DNA from: Lasioglossum baleicum
Taxonomy: Eukaryota; Arthropoda; Insecta; Hymenoptera; Halictidae
NCBI RefSeq assembly: GCF_051020765.1
Contig: NC_134933.1
Coordinates: forward strand, 806,001 to 870,000
Length of the DNA stretch: 64,000 nucleotides
Reading direction: 5' to 3'
Positions 51,163-58,313 of the stretch are shown piece by piece. Numbering within the stretch: position 1 is the stretch's first letter; each line of letters begins with the position of its first letter. The translations under genes were made by a program, and so were the position numbers. A model generated the notes under the pieces. It worked only from the letters and a program-made list of their open reading frames with translations, was not told the DNA's origin and made no database searches.

Positions 51163-51940
51163 ATGATGTATTACAACAATCATCCGCTCACTGAATGTGA
51201 TCATTCAAGCATCGAGGAGTCACACAAAAAGAGGAGACTAAATAATATGTAAGTAGAAAGATGAAAAACTTGTGAAAAAAAAATTTTGAAAAACATCTAA
51301 TTCTTTAAAAAAAAAAATCTGTTGCAGGAGTTTTGACAACAGCGACTCCATTTCACAATCATCGAGTAGTTTGCACAGAATCTTGAGTCGAAGATATTCC
51401 ATAGCTGGCAATTATTTTAAATATCTCGAAATTGGTGTACACGTTGGCGATGATATTTGTGTGGAACTAACTATGGGGGATAACCGTGGTAACGAGATCA
51501 CATTTTCCCGGGATGCATGGACAGAGTTGTTGCGCACGAAGGAGTGTATTTCCAATTTACTTTCTATGCAGAAACAGTGTAAAAAAATGAGTGATGATTT
51601 AACATTGCAAATAGTTAATCTCAATGGTATGAATCTAGTGAAATTGTCGAATCAGTTCACAGCTCTATACATCACGGAAAAAACTATGCGTAACTTATAC
51701 AATCTCGAATTCTGCATACACAACATGTATTCATGGCTGATCGGCAATGTTCCCACGATTACCGATAAATTTATGAATTTTGTCATTGTGGTGAGGGATA
51801 CCAACGCGAAGAATATCGTGAAAGCGATTGTCGAGAGCGAATTTTTTGATCAAAGTTCATTGATTGATTGTGAACTGGTGGCTTCATGCACTAATATCAT
51901 TGCAGTCGAGGCACAAAAAACGGATAGGTTAAAATATTAA
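51163..51940 (+). CDS. Conserved insect-Polinton protein of unknown function, two exons
   Basis: Predicted coding segments are 51163-51248 and 51328-51940, joined across a 79-nt GT-AG intron (phase 2), giving about 232 residues. Exon 2 alone is open from 51329 but lacks an ATG near its start. Splicing supplies one (tandem ATGs at 51163 and 51166). An in-frame ATG at 51094 would add 23 residues. The N-terminus is Ser/Asn-rich with a basic KKRR patch. The core has a strand-rich segment ending ITFSRDAWTELL, followed by alternating strands and helices. That segment recalls the layout of PC4/SUB1-like single-strand-DNA-binding domains, but the resemblance is weak and only a suggestion. It is the first gene inside the left terminus, alone on the plus strand, facing the integrase tail to tail. 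A poly(A) signal lies at 51984. Confidence 0.75.
51249..51327 (+). other. Spliceosomal intron, 79 nt
   Basis: The donor GTAAGT follows AAT AAT AT. An A-rich body ends in TCTGTTGCAG. Removing it joins AT to G, making an ATG codon, and keeps a single open frame through 51940. Without splicing, translation from 51163 stops at the TAA inside the donor. Confidence 0.8.
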
Positions 51941-51983
51941 TGTTGTGTGAAAATTGTCTTTTGTAACAATACATTATTTTAAA

Positions 51984-52026
51984 AATAAAATTATTCAAGA
52001 ATACCTCTTTTATATTTTTTTTTATT
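51984..52026. terminator. Convergent poly(A) signals between the first gene and the integrase
   Basis: AATAAA at 51984-51989 serves the plus-strand gene that ends at 51940. TTTATT at 52021-52026 is AATAAA on the minus strand, about 120 bp past the integrase stop codon. Confidence 0.6.
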
Positions 52027-52144
52027 ACAACATTACATACAATTCCTACAGAGAAATGAAGCAGAATTATCACAATATAATAAGTATAGTCGTTTTACAA
52101 AAATTAATTATCATAACTAAAAAATACAAGTAGAAAAAATATAA

Positions 52145-53068
52145 TTAAAGTATATTCGTTTTAGATATCCACGAATTATGTGACGCATCCATTCCCAGCC
52201 ATTTCACATATACTTTATTTCCTTTTCTGCGTAATATTTTTTCAACTAAGTATATATCAGGATATTTTGCCGCACGTATCTCATGTTCATAAAATCCTCC
52301 GGCGATAGGTTTGTTCGTAGAGTCGACTAAGAGATATGTGACAGGATTCGTTCGTTTTACCGCGATAATCTTGAATATTTCAGTTGACCAGTTTGGCGTG
52401 TATCCTTTGTTGAATAAGGTTTTAAACTTGCTGACACGCACACGATCATCAACCTTGAATTTGGCAGGACCAGCAATCTTCACGTTGCTGTACACGGTGG
52501 ACAGAAGGTGTCCAGCATTTTTACGGCTCACGTCGACAGGTCGCATGCGGATTGTACGATGTTTTCGATTATTGTAGCCCTCAGTCAACGTGGGAAGCGC
52601 ATCGATCCAGCGATATTTTCCACTCAATGAGAAAAATTTCCACATGCTATTCTTCAGCGTGCGATTGAAACGTTCCACGACGGAAGCTTTCATAGTGCTA
52701 AATGTAGAATAATGATGTATGTTACGACTCTTTAGATAATCTTGAAACGTTGTATTGTAGAATTCTTTCCCCATGTCGGTCTGCAAGTTATTCGGGACTC
52801 TACCATCTTCCTTCAACGCTGACGCGAAAGCTTTGCACACGTCGCTCGCATTTTTACTCTTCAAAGGAACCGTCCATGCATATTTGCTAAATACATCGAT
52901 TATCGTGAGAATATATCGATGCCCTCCATTGTCTCGTGCATATTTTTGAACTTCAACGATATCGGCTTGCCAAAGATCATCGAATCCTCGCACGATTACA
53001 CGTCTACGCGGGTAAAAACGTCTCGCCGGAGCATGCAGTTCTTCCACCACGTTTTCTTTACTCATCAT
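52145..53068 (-). CDS. Polinton integrase (retroviral-type, with chromodomain)
   Basis: This 307-residue protein would insert the element into host DNA. The rve catalytic core spans about residues 28-190, with candidate DDE residues Asp36 (LWQADIVEV), Asp98 (LQTDMGKEFY) and Glu132 (ASVVERFNRTLK). An SH3-like segment follows (about 205-250, FKVDDRVRVSKF). A chromodomain ends the protein (about 269-307, YLVEKILRRKGNKVYVKWLG), which in related elements can guide insertion to marked chromatin. It begins at tandem ATGs (53068 and 53065). An N-terminal HHCC zinc finger is not visible. I believe this short form is normal in insect Polintons, but an upstream exon is not excluded. A TATA-like motif lies 150 bp upstream. 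All catalytic residues are present, so it appears functional. Confidence 0.95.
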   Translation of the reverse strand: MMSKENVVEELHAPARRFYPRRRVIVRGFDDLWQADIVEVQKYARDNGGHRYILTIIDVFSKYAWTVPLKSKNASDVCKAFASALKEDGRVPNNLQTDMGKEFYNTTFQDYLKSRNIHHYSTFSTMKASVVERFNRTLKNSMWKFFSLSGKYRWIDALPTLTEGYNNRKHRTIRMRPVDVSRKNAGHLLSTVYSNVKIAGPAKFKVDDRVRVSKFKTLFNKGYTPNWSTEIFKIIAVKRTNPVTYLLVDSTNKPIAGGFYEHEIRAAKYPDIYLVEKILRRKGNKVYVKWLGMDASHNSWISKTNIL

Positions 53069-53217
53069 CGTTCTTGTAGCGCTCTCTCATTAACCGATTA
53101 TTCACTTTTCAATTCAACTATTGAAGCGATGACTGATTCAGCTATCCAACTCGTTGAAAGCTACGCGTATCGTCTCTTGCTGTCGCTACTCAACTCGCTT
53201 TTCAATAGAGTCTTTAC

Positions 53218-53229
53218 CTCATATATACT
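53218..53229 (-). promoter_or_regulatory. TATA-like motif upstream of integrase
   Basis: AGTATATATGAG on the minus strand, 150 bp before the integrase ATG. The capsid-cluster promoter region at 56313 has a related AGTATTTATATGAG, in the orientation of its gene. This suggests a shared core promoter type within the element. Confidence 0.45.
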
Positions 53230-53336
53230 TTTCTTAAAATCTTCAGTTATATTTCCATCCCCTCATTTTTTCTCTCAAGGTTGATGATTTTTATGATAAC
53301 TTGATGACTCGATAAATGCTACTTAATATTGATAAT

Positions 53337-53650
53337 ACAGGTACAGGTACAGACAGGTACAGATACAGCTACAGACAGGTACAGACAGGTACAGGAACAG
53401 CTACAGACAGGTATAGGAACAGCCACAGACAGGTATAGACAGGTACATGAACAGCTACAGACAGGTATAGGAACAGCTACAGACAGGTATAGACAGGTAC
53501 ATGAACAGCTACAGACAGGTACAGGAACAGCTACAGACAGGTATGGACAGGTACAGACAGGTACAGGAACAACTACAGACAGGTATAGGAACAGCTACAG
53601 ACAGGTACAGGAACAGCTACAGACAGGTACAGGAACAGGTACAGATACAT
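53337..53650. repeat. ACAGGTACAG-type minisatellite
   Basis: Short repeats built from ACAG, GTAC and GAACAGCTAC fill 314 bp downstream of the minus-strand fibre-like gene and upstream of the integrase. A 151-codon plus-strand frame through it consists of Gln/Thr/Gly/Tyr repeats and is almost certainly an artefact of a repeat free of stops. Confidence 0.93.
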
Positions 53651-53730
53651 CTTGTACAGTATGTTCATGTATGATGATTGCTATCCATGGATTCCCCTCA
53701 AGGACCGTCGACACGTTTCTTGTCAATATT

Positions 53731-54207
53731 TCAAACTCGTCTTCTTTTTACTTTCTCCTTCAAGGTCTCATTGATATCAGTTGATTTCATATTTTCATTT
53801 ACATCATATCGAATGCCTTGTATCATAGCCAGTATTTCAGACTTTATCGTTTCTTTAATGGTTTTCAGGTCTTTGATCAGTTTTTCATTCTGTTCAGCTA
53901 ATATTTCAGACTTTATCGTCTCTTTAGCGGTTTTCAGTTCTTTGACCAGTTTCTTCACAATCTCGGACTCAAGCTTCACGTTAAGCGTGTCCACGTATAC
54001 TTTGGTTGCAACATGATCGTTTGCTTCAGGATTCGCCACGCGTCCGATCCTCATACCTTTCGCATCATACAATTTAGCGTCATCATTTAAACATATAGCA
54101 TTATCATGCACATAACTTTTAAAAACGCCGGGATAGAAAATCGAAGAAACATTTGACTCGGGTTTGTTCGCTTCGCGAAACACCATACCAAATTTGTCGA
54201 TAGACAT
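53731..54207 (-). CDS. Coiled-coil protein, possible fibre/stalk-like virion protein
   Basis: This 158-residue protein starts MSIDKFG. Residues about 53-73 contain RIGRVANPEANDHVATKVY, which resembles the linker NP..(D/N)..A.K.YVD found before the shaft in many phage and virus tail or fibre proteins. From about 74 to 150 it is a charged coiled coil with an internal duplication: the pattern LKT(A/I)KETIKSEILA occurs twice, about 24 residues apart, matched by a DNA-level repeat. The C-terminus is basic (KVKRRR). There is no signal peptide or membrane segment. It is the last gene of a minus-strand run headed by the packaging ATPase. The fibre assignment is an inference from the motif and coiled coil; it could also be a core or scaffold protein. 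Confidence 0.7.
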   Translation of the reverse strand: MSIDKFGMVFREANKPESNVSSIFYPGVFKSYVHDNAICLNDDAKLYDAKGMRIGRVANPEANDHVATKVYVDTLNVKLESEIVKKLVKELKTAKETIKSEILAEQNEKLIKDLKTIKETIKSEILAMIQGIRYDVNENMKSTDINETLKEKVKRRRV

Positions 54208-54216
54208 TATTTCAAG

Positions 54217-54435
54217 CTAGTCTTTTTCTTCACTTATCGTCAACTCATACAACTGTTTGACCCGCTCTTCAATCCACAGTATTCGTTGAAATATCTCATC
54301 CAGTTTTATCCATAGACTTTGAAATCTCAAGTTCCAGCTTTCACCGTTGTCCTCCCCCGAGGATATTGTTTGATTCGTTTTACAACAATTAAGACGAATG
54401 CGCATTCTATCGAGCTGTACCAATTGACATTTCAT
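54217..54435 (-). CDS. Small helical protein of unknown function
   Basis: A 72-residue frame starting at an ATG (54435) sits between two minus-strand genes, with gaps of 9 and 29 bp. The second half (WNLRFQSLWIKLDEIFQRIL onward) has heptad-like spacing of Leu, Ile and Trp and could form a short coiled coil. The N-terminal third contains two adjacent Cys. No family is recognised. The tight packing and lack of overlap favour a real gene; its size leaves room for doubt. Confidence 0.55.
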   Translation of the reverse strand: MKCQLVQLDRMRIRLNCCKTNQTISSGEDNGESWNLRFQSLWIKLDEIFQRILWIEERVKQLYELTISEEKD

Positions 54436-54464
54436 TCATCACTAACTCAATGAATGCACGCGCT

Positions 54465-55517
54465 TTAATTTATAATTATACCGGCTTCACGAAGTTCTTC
54501 GATTATTGACATTATTTCATTGTTATGGTTGGAATGTCCGGCATTCTTCGAAGCGGTTAACAATTTCACACGATCGACGAGTTCGTTTGGATCATCCCAA
54601 TGCACGTAATCAATCGGATTGTTAGTCACACGCATAGAAGTTGGAAGTTGTATCCCCTTCCCACCACGTGACGAAAACATCGGTCCTATAATTTTCTTAT
54701 ACTTATAACCTTTGTTTCCCTTTAGCTGATTCCCACGTCGATGCGCTTGCGTGAGAATGAGAATTCTTTTGTACACATTCTTATCATCCTCGGTGTACAA
54801 CTGCTTGTCGGGTACTCTGTTGAATATTAATTCATAAAGACCATGAGTCCCCTCATACCTTACTCCGTTAATGATGATATCGTCATTGCTGTTCACTTCA
54901 AACGCTGAATTTCCCAACATCAGTTTATTGTCCTGGAAATATACCCCGAACACGTTGTCGGAATTTTTCATTGATCCGGTAAAAAATTTTTCTAAATATT
55001 CACGCGCCAAAGGTCCGAAATTCTCGGTTAGATGTTGATTTTCCTCTCGATGAGTTTCTGGATTTTCAAAAATATTACGCATTGAAGATTCCAAAGATAC
55101 CGTGCTCGGTGATTCGAAAGTATCCTGTTGCGACATCGTTGACTCGATCTCATCGTCAGCGAGCGTTACTTCAACATTCTTTTTCTTCTTTATTCTTCTT
55201 CTTTTTTTCATAGATGATGATGGCGTCATTCCCCTAATATCCGAGAATCTTCTTTTTTTTGTATGGGGGGACGGTGGTGGTGTTTCCTTAATATCCGAGA
55301 ACGTGGTGTCACTATCCGGTTCAACAGTAGATGTATTTTGAACTAGCTGTTTCAACGGTGCAACGATTGGCTGTAAAGTCGTTCGCAAATTCGTCTCGGC
55401 CATCATTTTCCCAACTTTCAACGCTAAATACTTTTTACGTATGGTATCACTGGTCTTCGCTATTTCATTCACGACTGAAGCTCGCAGCTTTTCGTTCTTT
55501 TCCTTTTGAGCTGACAT
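54465..55517 (-). CDS. Conserved insect-Polinton protein (DUF8207-like)
   Basis: This protein has 350 residues from the ATG at 55517 (MSAQKEKNEKLR). The frame is open upstream to 55616 but would overlap the ATPase stop, and that extra N-terminus is unlike the rest, so I chose the internal start. The N-terminal helix is charged. A Ser/Pro-rich linker carries two basic clusters (KKRRF and KKRRRIKKKK) that look like nuclear localisation signals. The C-terminal ~170 residues are compact and end in HWDDPNELVDRVKLL and SNHNNEIMSIIEELREAGI, a signature I associate with the uncharacterised DUF8207 proteins of insect Mavericks. Its function is unknown. The position next to the ATPase and capsid genes suggests a virion or assembly role. 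Confidence 0.82.
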   Translation of the reverse strand: MSAQKEKNEKLRASVVNEIAKTSDTIRKKYLALKVGKMMAETNLRTTLQPIVAPLKQLVQNTSTVEPDSDTTFSDIKETPPPSPHTKKRRFSDIRGMTPSSSMKKRRRIKKKKNVEVTLADDEIESTMSQQDTFESPSTVSLESSMRNIFENPETHREENQHLTENFGPLAREYLEKFFTGSMKNSDNVFGVYFQDNKLMLGNSAFEVNSNDDIIINGVRYEGTHGLYELIFNRVPDKQLYTEDDKNVYKRILILTQAHRRGNQLKGNKGYKYKKIIGPMFSSRGGKGIQLPTSMRVTNNPIDYVHWDDPNELVDRVKLLTASKNAGHSNHNNEIMSIIEELREAGIIIN

Positions 55518-55587
55518 ATTGGAAGCGCAAGAGAGATTTACAGCCCACGATACAGCACCAACCACCCTTACCGAGCAACTGTACTCG

Positions 55588-56280
55588 TTACAGTATGACA
55601 AACTCGTTAAATCCACGTCTGTAACGACCGCGATTTGTAGGACTGTCTTTATCGATTACGAGAAATCCATACTTCTTTCGCCAACAATTTACACATAACG
55701 CGCTAAACGTTTCAAACGACATATCGGTATTTACATGATCCTGATGAATGTGACGCAAGTTCATGGTATCCTGTTTGAACAAAACCAGTAGATTGGCATT
55801 GTCACGAATTAAATGTTTAGGTATTCTCGCATACGACTGACCCAAGTAGAAGCAATCGACGTGTGAATGTCTACCCATCGCAAAATACTCTCTCATGATA
55901 TCCTGCTCGTCACACGCCACATCGTCGAAGATAAATATCGAATCGGGCCGTACCTCTGCGGGGGGTATTACGTCAGCGTTGTCTGTGAACGCGAAGTAGC
56001 CTACATCCTTCCCCACGGATGAGAACAGTTTGCTCAAGTATTGATATTTTGGCTGATTCAGCGATTTTGAGTATACATAAACGTTTGCAAATCGTAGTCC
56101 GTTCGCACTCTCCAGCAGGCTGATCATAACGTTTGTTTTACCGCATCCTGACGGACCGCTTATGACACATCGTACATTGCCTGGTAACAATGATCCATGT
56201 TTTCGCATCGTCTCGTCACAATCGTCGAACGCGCGACACGTTGGAACACGAATATCCAAAGATTGCCTTACAAAATGCAT
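55588..56280 (-). CDS. Genome-packaging ATPase (A32/FtsK-HerA type)
   Basis: A 230-residue P-loop ATPase that would pump the element's DNA into preformed capsids. Walker A is SGPSGCGKT (residues 41-49), Walker B is DSIFIFDDV (113-121), and Gln148 in YLGQSYARIP fits the polar sensor of the A32-like clade. Length and motif spacing match Polinton and virophage packaging ATPases. The ATG at 56280 opens the protein only ten residues before conserved-looking sequence. It is transcribed divergently from the capsid cluster across a 124-bp intergenic region and heads the minus-strand series of four genes. No lesion is seen. Confidence 0.93.
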   Translation of the reverse strand: MHFVRQSLDIRVPTCRAFDDCDETMRKHGSLLPGNVRCVISGPSGCGKTNVMISLLESANGLRFANVYVYSKSLNQPKYQYLSKLFSSVGKDVGYFAFTDNADVIPPAEVRPDSIFIFDDVACDEQDIMREYFAMGRHSHVDCFYLGQSYARIPKHLIRDNANLLVLFKQDTMNLRHIHQDHVNTDMSFETFSALCVNCWRKKYGFLVIDKDSPTNRGRYRRGFNEFVIL

Positions 56281-56404
56281 GATTTGATTGATTCGATGAG
56301 GGAGGGGAGGTAGTATTTATATGAGAGCTCGAACACCGTAGGTATCAGTCACTCCCCTCCCCCGAACGTGTTCTTTTTAAAAGAGATAGTAGGCAAAATA
56401 GCTT
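56281..56404. promoter_or_regulatory. Divergent promoter region between packaging ATPase and capsid cluster
   Basis: GGGAGGGGAGG at 56300-56310 and CTCCCCTCCC at 56352-56361 form an inverted pair about 40 bp apart, placed nearly symmetrically between the two start codons. A TATA-like TATTTATATGAG (from 56314) points toward the plus-strand genes. TTTTTAAAAGAG (near 56374) could serve either direction. These G-rich arms may bind the same factor for both promoters or form a hairpin; this is inference. Confidence 0.5.
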
Positions 56405-57073
56405 ATGAATCATCATTCACTCGGTTCGCATACGGGCAAGGGGTTTTTAAACAGAGCTATAAACGCGCTACCGTTTGAATTGCATATACCTGGATATCAA
56501 TTCTGCGGTCCTGGTACGAAACTGACTGCGCGATTAGCTCGTGGGGATCGAGGAATCAATCCGTTGGATACAGCCTGTCGAGAGCACGATATAGCGTATT
56601 CGCGATACAAAGATCTTGAAAATCGTCACAAGGCCGATCACGTTTTGGCTGATCGAGCACTGCATCGGATAACGTCCGGAGACGCAACTTTGGGAGAGAA
56701 GGTGTCCGCGACTGCAGTGTTGGCAGCCATGAAAGCTAAAACGAAATTGGGCATGGGTTTGATAAAGAAAAAAGGTGAAAAGAAAAAAAAAACAACTAAA
56801 CGAATTCTCCCGATCGCCAAACGTGGTGGTTTTCTACCGTTGCTGTTACCCGCTTTGTCGGCTATAGGCGCATTGACGGGTGGTGCCGCGGGGGTAGTCA
56901 AAGCTATAAACGCTGCAAAAGCTGCTAAGAAACAATTACAAGAAGCGGAGCGACACAATCGAGCCATGGAGGGTCGTGGGATACATCTCGCACCGTATAA
57001 GCATGGAAAAGGTTTGAAGGAAAAAAAAAAAAAACAACGAAGAAGGACAACACGACGACAGATATCGAATTGA
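56405..57073 (+). CDS. Minor capsid protein with phospholipase A2 domain
   Basis: A 222-residue protein. Residues 28-90 carry a parvovirus/Polinton-type PLA2 domain: calcium loop YQFCGPGT (31-38) and catalytic His61-Asp62 in DTACREHDIAY. By analogy it would breach endosomal membranes during entry. A Lys-rich linker (121-133) precedes a hydrophobic segment, GGFLPLLLPALSAIGALTGG (141-160), which in layout recalls the pX/pVI-type proteins of adenovirus relatives. MEGR|G at 188-192 fits the adenain cleavage rule, and cleavage would release a 31-residue, strongly basic tail. The gene ends with a TGA that overlaps the next ATG (TGATG). Long A runs (A10 at 56783, A14 at 57021) lie in the coding sequence. 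Confidence 0.92.
   Translation: MNHHSLGSHTGKGFLNRAINALPFELHIPGYQFCGPGTKLTARLARGDRGINPLDTACREHDIAYSRYKDLENRHKADHVLADRALHRITSGDATLGEKVSATAVLAAMKAKTKLGMGLIKKKGEKKKKTTKRILPIAKRGGFLPLLLPALSAIGALTGGAAGVVKAINAAKAAKKQLQEAERHNRAMEGRGIHLAPYKHGKGLKEKKKKQRRRTTRRQISN
57021..57034 (+). other. A14 slippage-prone tract upstream of the protease frame
   Basis: Fourteen A residues encode Lys codons in the PLA2 frame. The -1 frame is open from 57001, across this tract, through the protease ATG to its stop at 57384. A -1 ribosomal slip, or one extra A in the mRNA, would therefore carry translation from the PLA2 protein into the protease frame. The tract is also the kind of site where assembly length errors occur. 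Confidence 0.6.
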
Positions 57074-57384
57074 TGGTCATGTGTAAAGGATTACCGTATT
57101 TTCGTGGAGTTTTTATGCGTGACGATTTACCGCTGCGTGCGTGGGTAAACGAGCGAGGTATAGTCAATCTAGATAATAGTCGTGGACCGGGAACGCACTG
57201 GGTCGCCTATATAAAACACGGCTCGCGTGTCAAATACTTTGATAGTTTTGGAAATCTTCAACCGCCGATTGAGTTGATTCACTATTTCGGCGCGAACGTG
57301 GCGATCTTATATAACCACGAACGTTTTCAAAACTACGACGAAAGCGTGTGTGGTCAATTGTGTGCGAAATTTCTCCGAGAATAA
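57073..57384 (+). CDS. Adenain-like cysteine protease
   Basis: A 103-residue maturation protease for capsid precursors. The likely catalytic residues are His42 (GTHWVAY), Asp57 (KYFDSFG), Gln86 and Cys93 (YDESVCGQLC). The His-to-acid distance (15) and Gln-to-Cys distance (7) are close to those of adenovirus protease (17 and 7). The protein stops about ten residues after the Cys, so it is roughly half the length of the adenovirus enzyme and lacks its long C-terminal part. I cannot tell whether this is the normal insect-Polinton form. The ATG at 57073 shares its A with the PLA2 stop codon, which suggests termination-reinitiation. An MEGR|G site in the adjacent minor capsid protein is a plausible substrate. 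Confidence 0.9.
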   Translation: MVMCKGLPYFRGVFMRDDLPLRAWVNERGIVNLDNSRGPGTHWVAYIKHGSRVKYFDSFGNLQPPIELIHYFGANVAILYNHERFQNYDESVCGQLCAKFLRE

Positions 57385-57412
57385 AAGACCCTGGAAAGAG
57401 TCTCTCTACACG

Positions 57413-58165
57413 ATGTATGCGAAAAAGTCATTTACGTTTACATTGTCGGGAAGAAGCAGCATACTATCATCAAAGTACTTTCCCCCCATAGATCTGAGCA
57501 ATGGCGAATATGAGCTGGGATTGCTCGATTTGCAAACTTATTATACGATACCGAACATCAGCGCCAACATTGGAAACAATAGATTCTACTTCGGTGAAAA
57601 AGATGAGGAGATCATCATCCCCGACGGTTCATACGAATTGGATGCAATCAACGCGTACTTGAGGCGTGAAATATGCGCGCGATATCCTCCAAAAAATGTC
57701 GATGAGACTGCCGCCTCAGAATATCCGCTGGTCTTACGGGCGAACAACAACACCATGAAAAGTGAAATTAAAAGCAACTATCAAATAAACTTTGCAAAGC
57801 CTGGCAACGTGGGATCCATCCTAGGATTTTCCATAGATCATGTTTTACCACCAAACGTGTGGCATACATCGAACACACCAGTGAATATCATCAGCGTGAA
57901 TATCGTACGAGTGGAATGTAACATAACCACCGGATCGTACGACAATGGTAAACTCGTTCACACGATACATGAGTTCGCGCCTCAGGTACCACCAGGATAT
58001 AAATTGTCGGAAACGCCTGCGCGAGTCATTTACCTTCCAATCGTTGCACGAGTAATTGACGATTTAACCATTCGCATAGTTGATCAATCCGGACGTTTGA
58101 TTGATTTTCGAGGTGAAGAAATCACGGTGCGACTACACGCGCGACGAAGCAATGCTAATTCATAA
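57413..58165 (+). CDS. Penton-like minor capsid protein
   Basis: A 250-residue protein in the position of the Polinton minor capsid (single jelly-roll, penton) gene, just before the major capsid protein. I start it at the ATG at 57413 (MYAKKSFTFTLSG). The frame is open upstream into the protease gene but has no ATG there. It begins with alternating strands, FTFTLSG, then ELGLLDLQTYYTIPNI, and ends in strand-rich sequence (ARVIYLPIVARVIDDLTIRI), consistent with a beta-sandwich. The assignment rests on position, size and resemblance to insect Polinton proteins of this slot; no short catalytic motif exists to confirm it. Its last 14 bases overlap the next small frame. Confidence 0.83.
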   Translation: MYAKKSFTFTLSGRSSILSSKYFPPIDLSNGEYELGLLDLQTYYTIPNISANIGNNRFYFGEKDEEIIIPDGSYELDAINAYLRREICARYPPKNVDETAASEYPLVLRANNNTMKSEIKSNYQINFAKPGNVGSILGFSIDHVLPPNVWHTSNTPVNIISVNIVRVECNITTGSYDNGKLVHTIHEFAPQVPPGYKLSETPARVIYLPIVARVIDDLTIRIVDQSGRLIDFRGEEITVRLHARRSNANS

Positions 58166-58307
58166 TACGGTATTCCATACATTGAACAACAGCATCGGTA
58201 ACAACAGCAAGAAACTAACCGCAGAAAAAAGGTTGACGATTCGTAAGAAATTAACTGTGAAAAACGCAAAGTATCTACAATCTTTGGGCTTTATTGTTAA
58301 AAAGTGA
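58152..58307 (+). CDS. Small basic protein between penton and major capsid genes
   Basis: A 51-residue, Lys-rich frame starts at an ATG inside the penton gene's last codons and ends six bases before the major capsid ATG. The second half (KKLTAEKRLTIRKKLTVKNA) is strongly basic. I recall similar tiny basic frames in this slot in other insect Polintons, but cannot check. If real, it may bind DNA in the virion core, like other small basic virion peptides. The frame remains open upstream to 58101, inside the penton gene. A chance open frame is possible. Confidence 0.55.
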   Translation: MLIHNTVFHTLNNSIGNNSKKLTAEKRLTIRKKLTVKNAKYLQSLGFIVKK

Positions 58308-58313
58308 AAGATC

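Noticed and set aside
53329..53784. 151-codon plus-strand frame
   Set aside because: It is a translation of the ACAGGTACAG minisatellite, antisense to the end of the fibre-like gene, with a Gln/Thr/Gly repeat only.
55518..55616. Longer N-terminus for the DUF8207-like protein
   Set aside because: It would overlap the ATPase gene, and the added residues look unlike the charged N-terminus that begins at the internal ATG.
57350..57412. Longer N-terminus for the penton-like protein
   Set aside because: This part overlaps the protease gene in another frame and has only a GTG at its start. The first ATG is at 57413, where family-like sequence begins.
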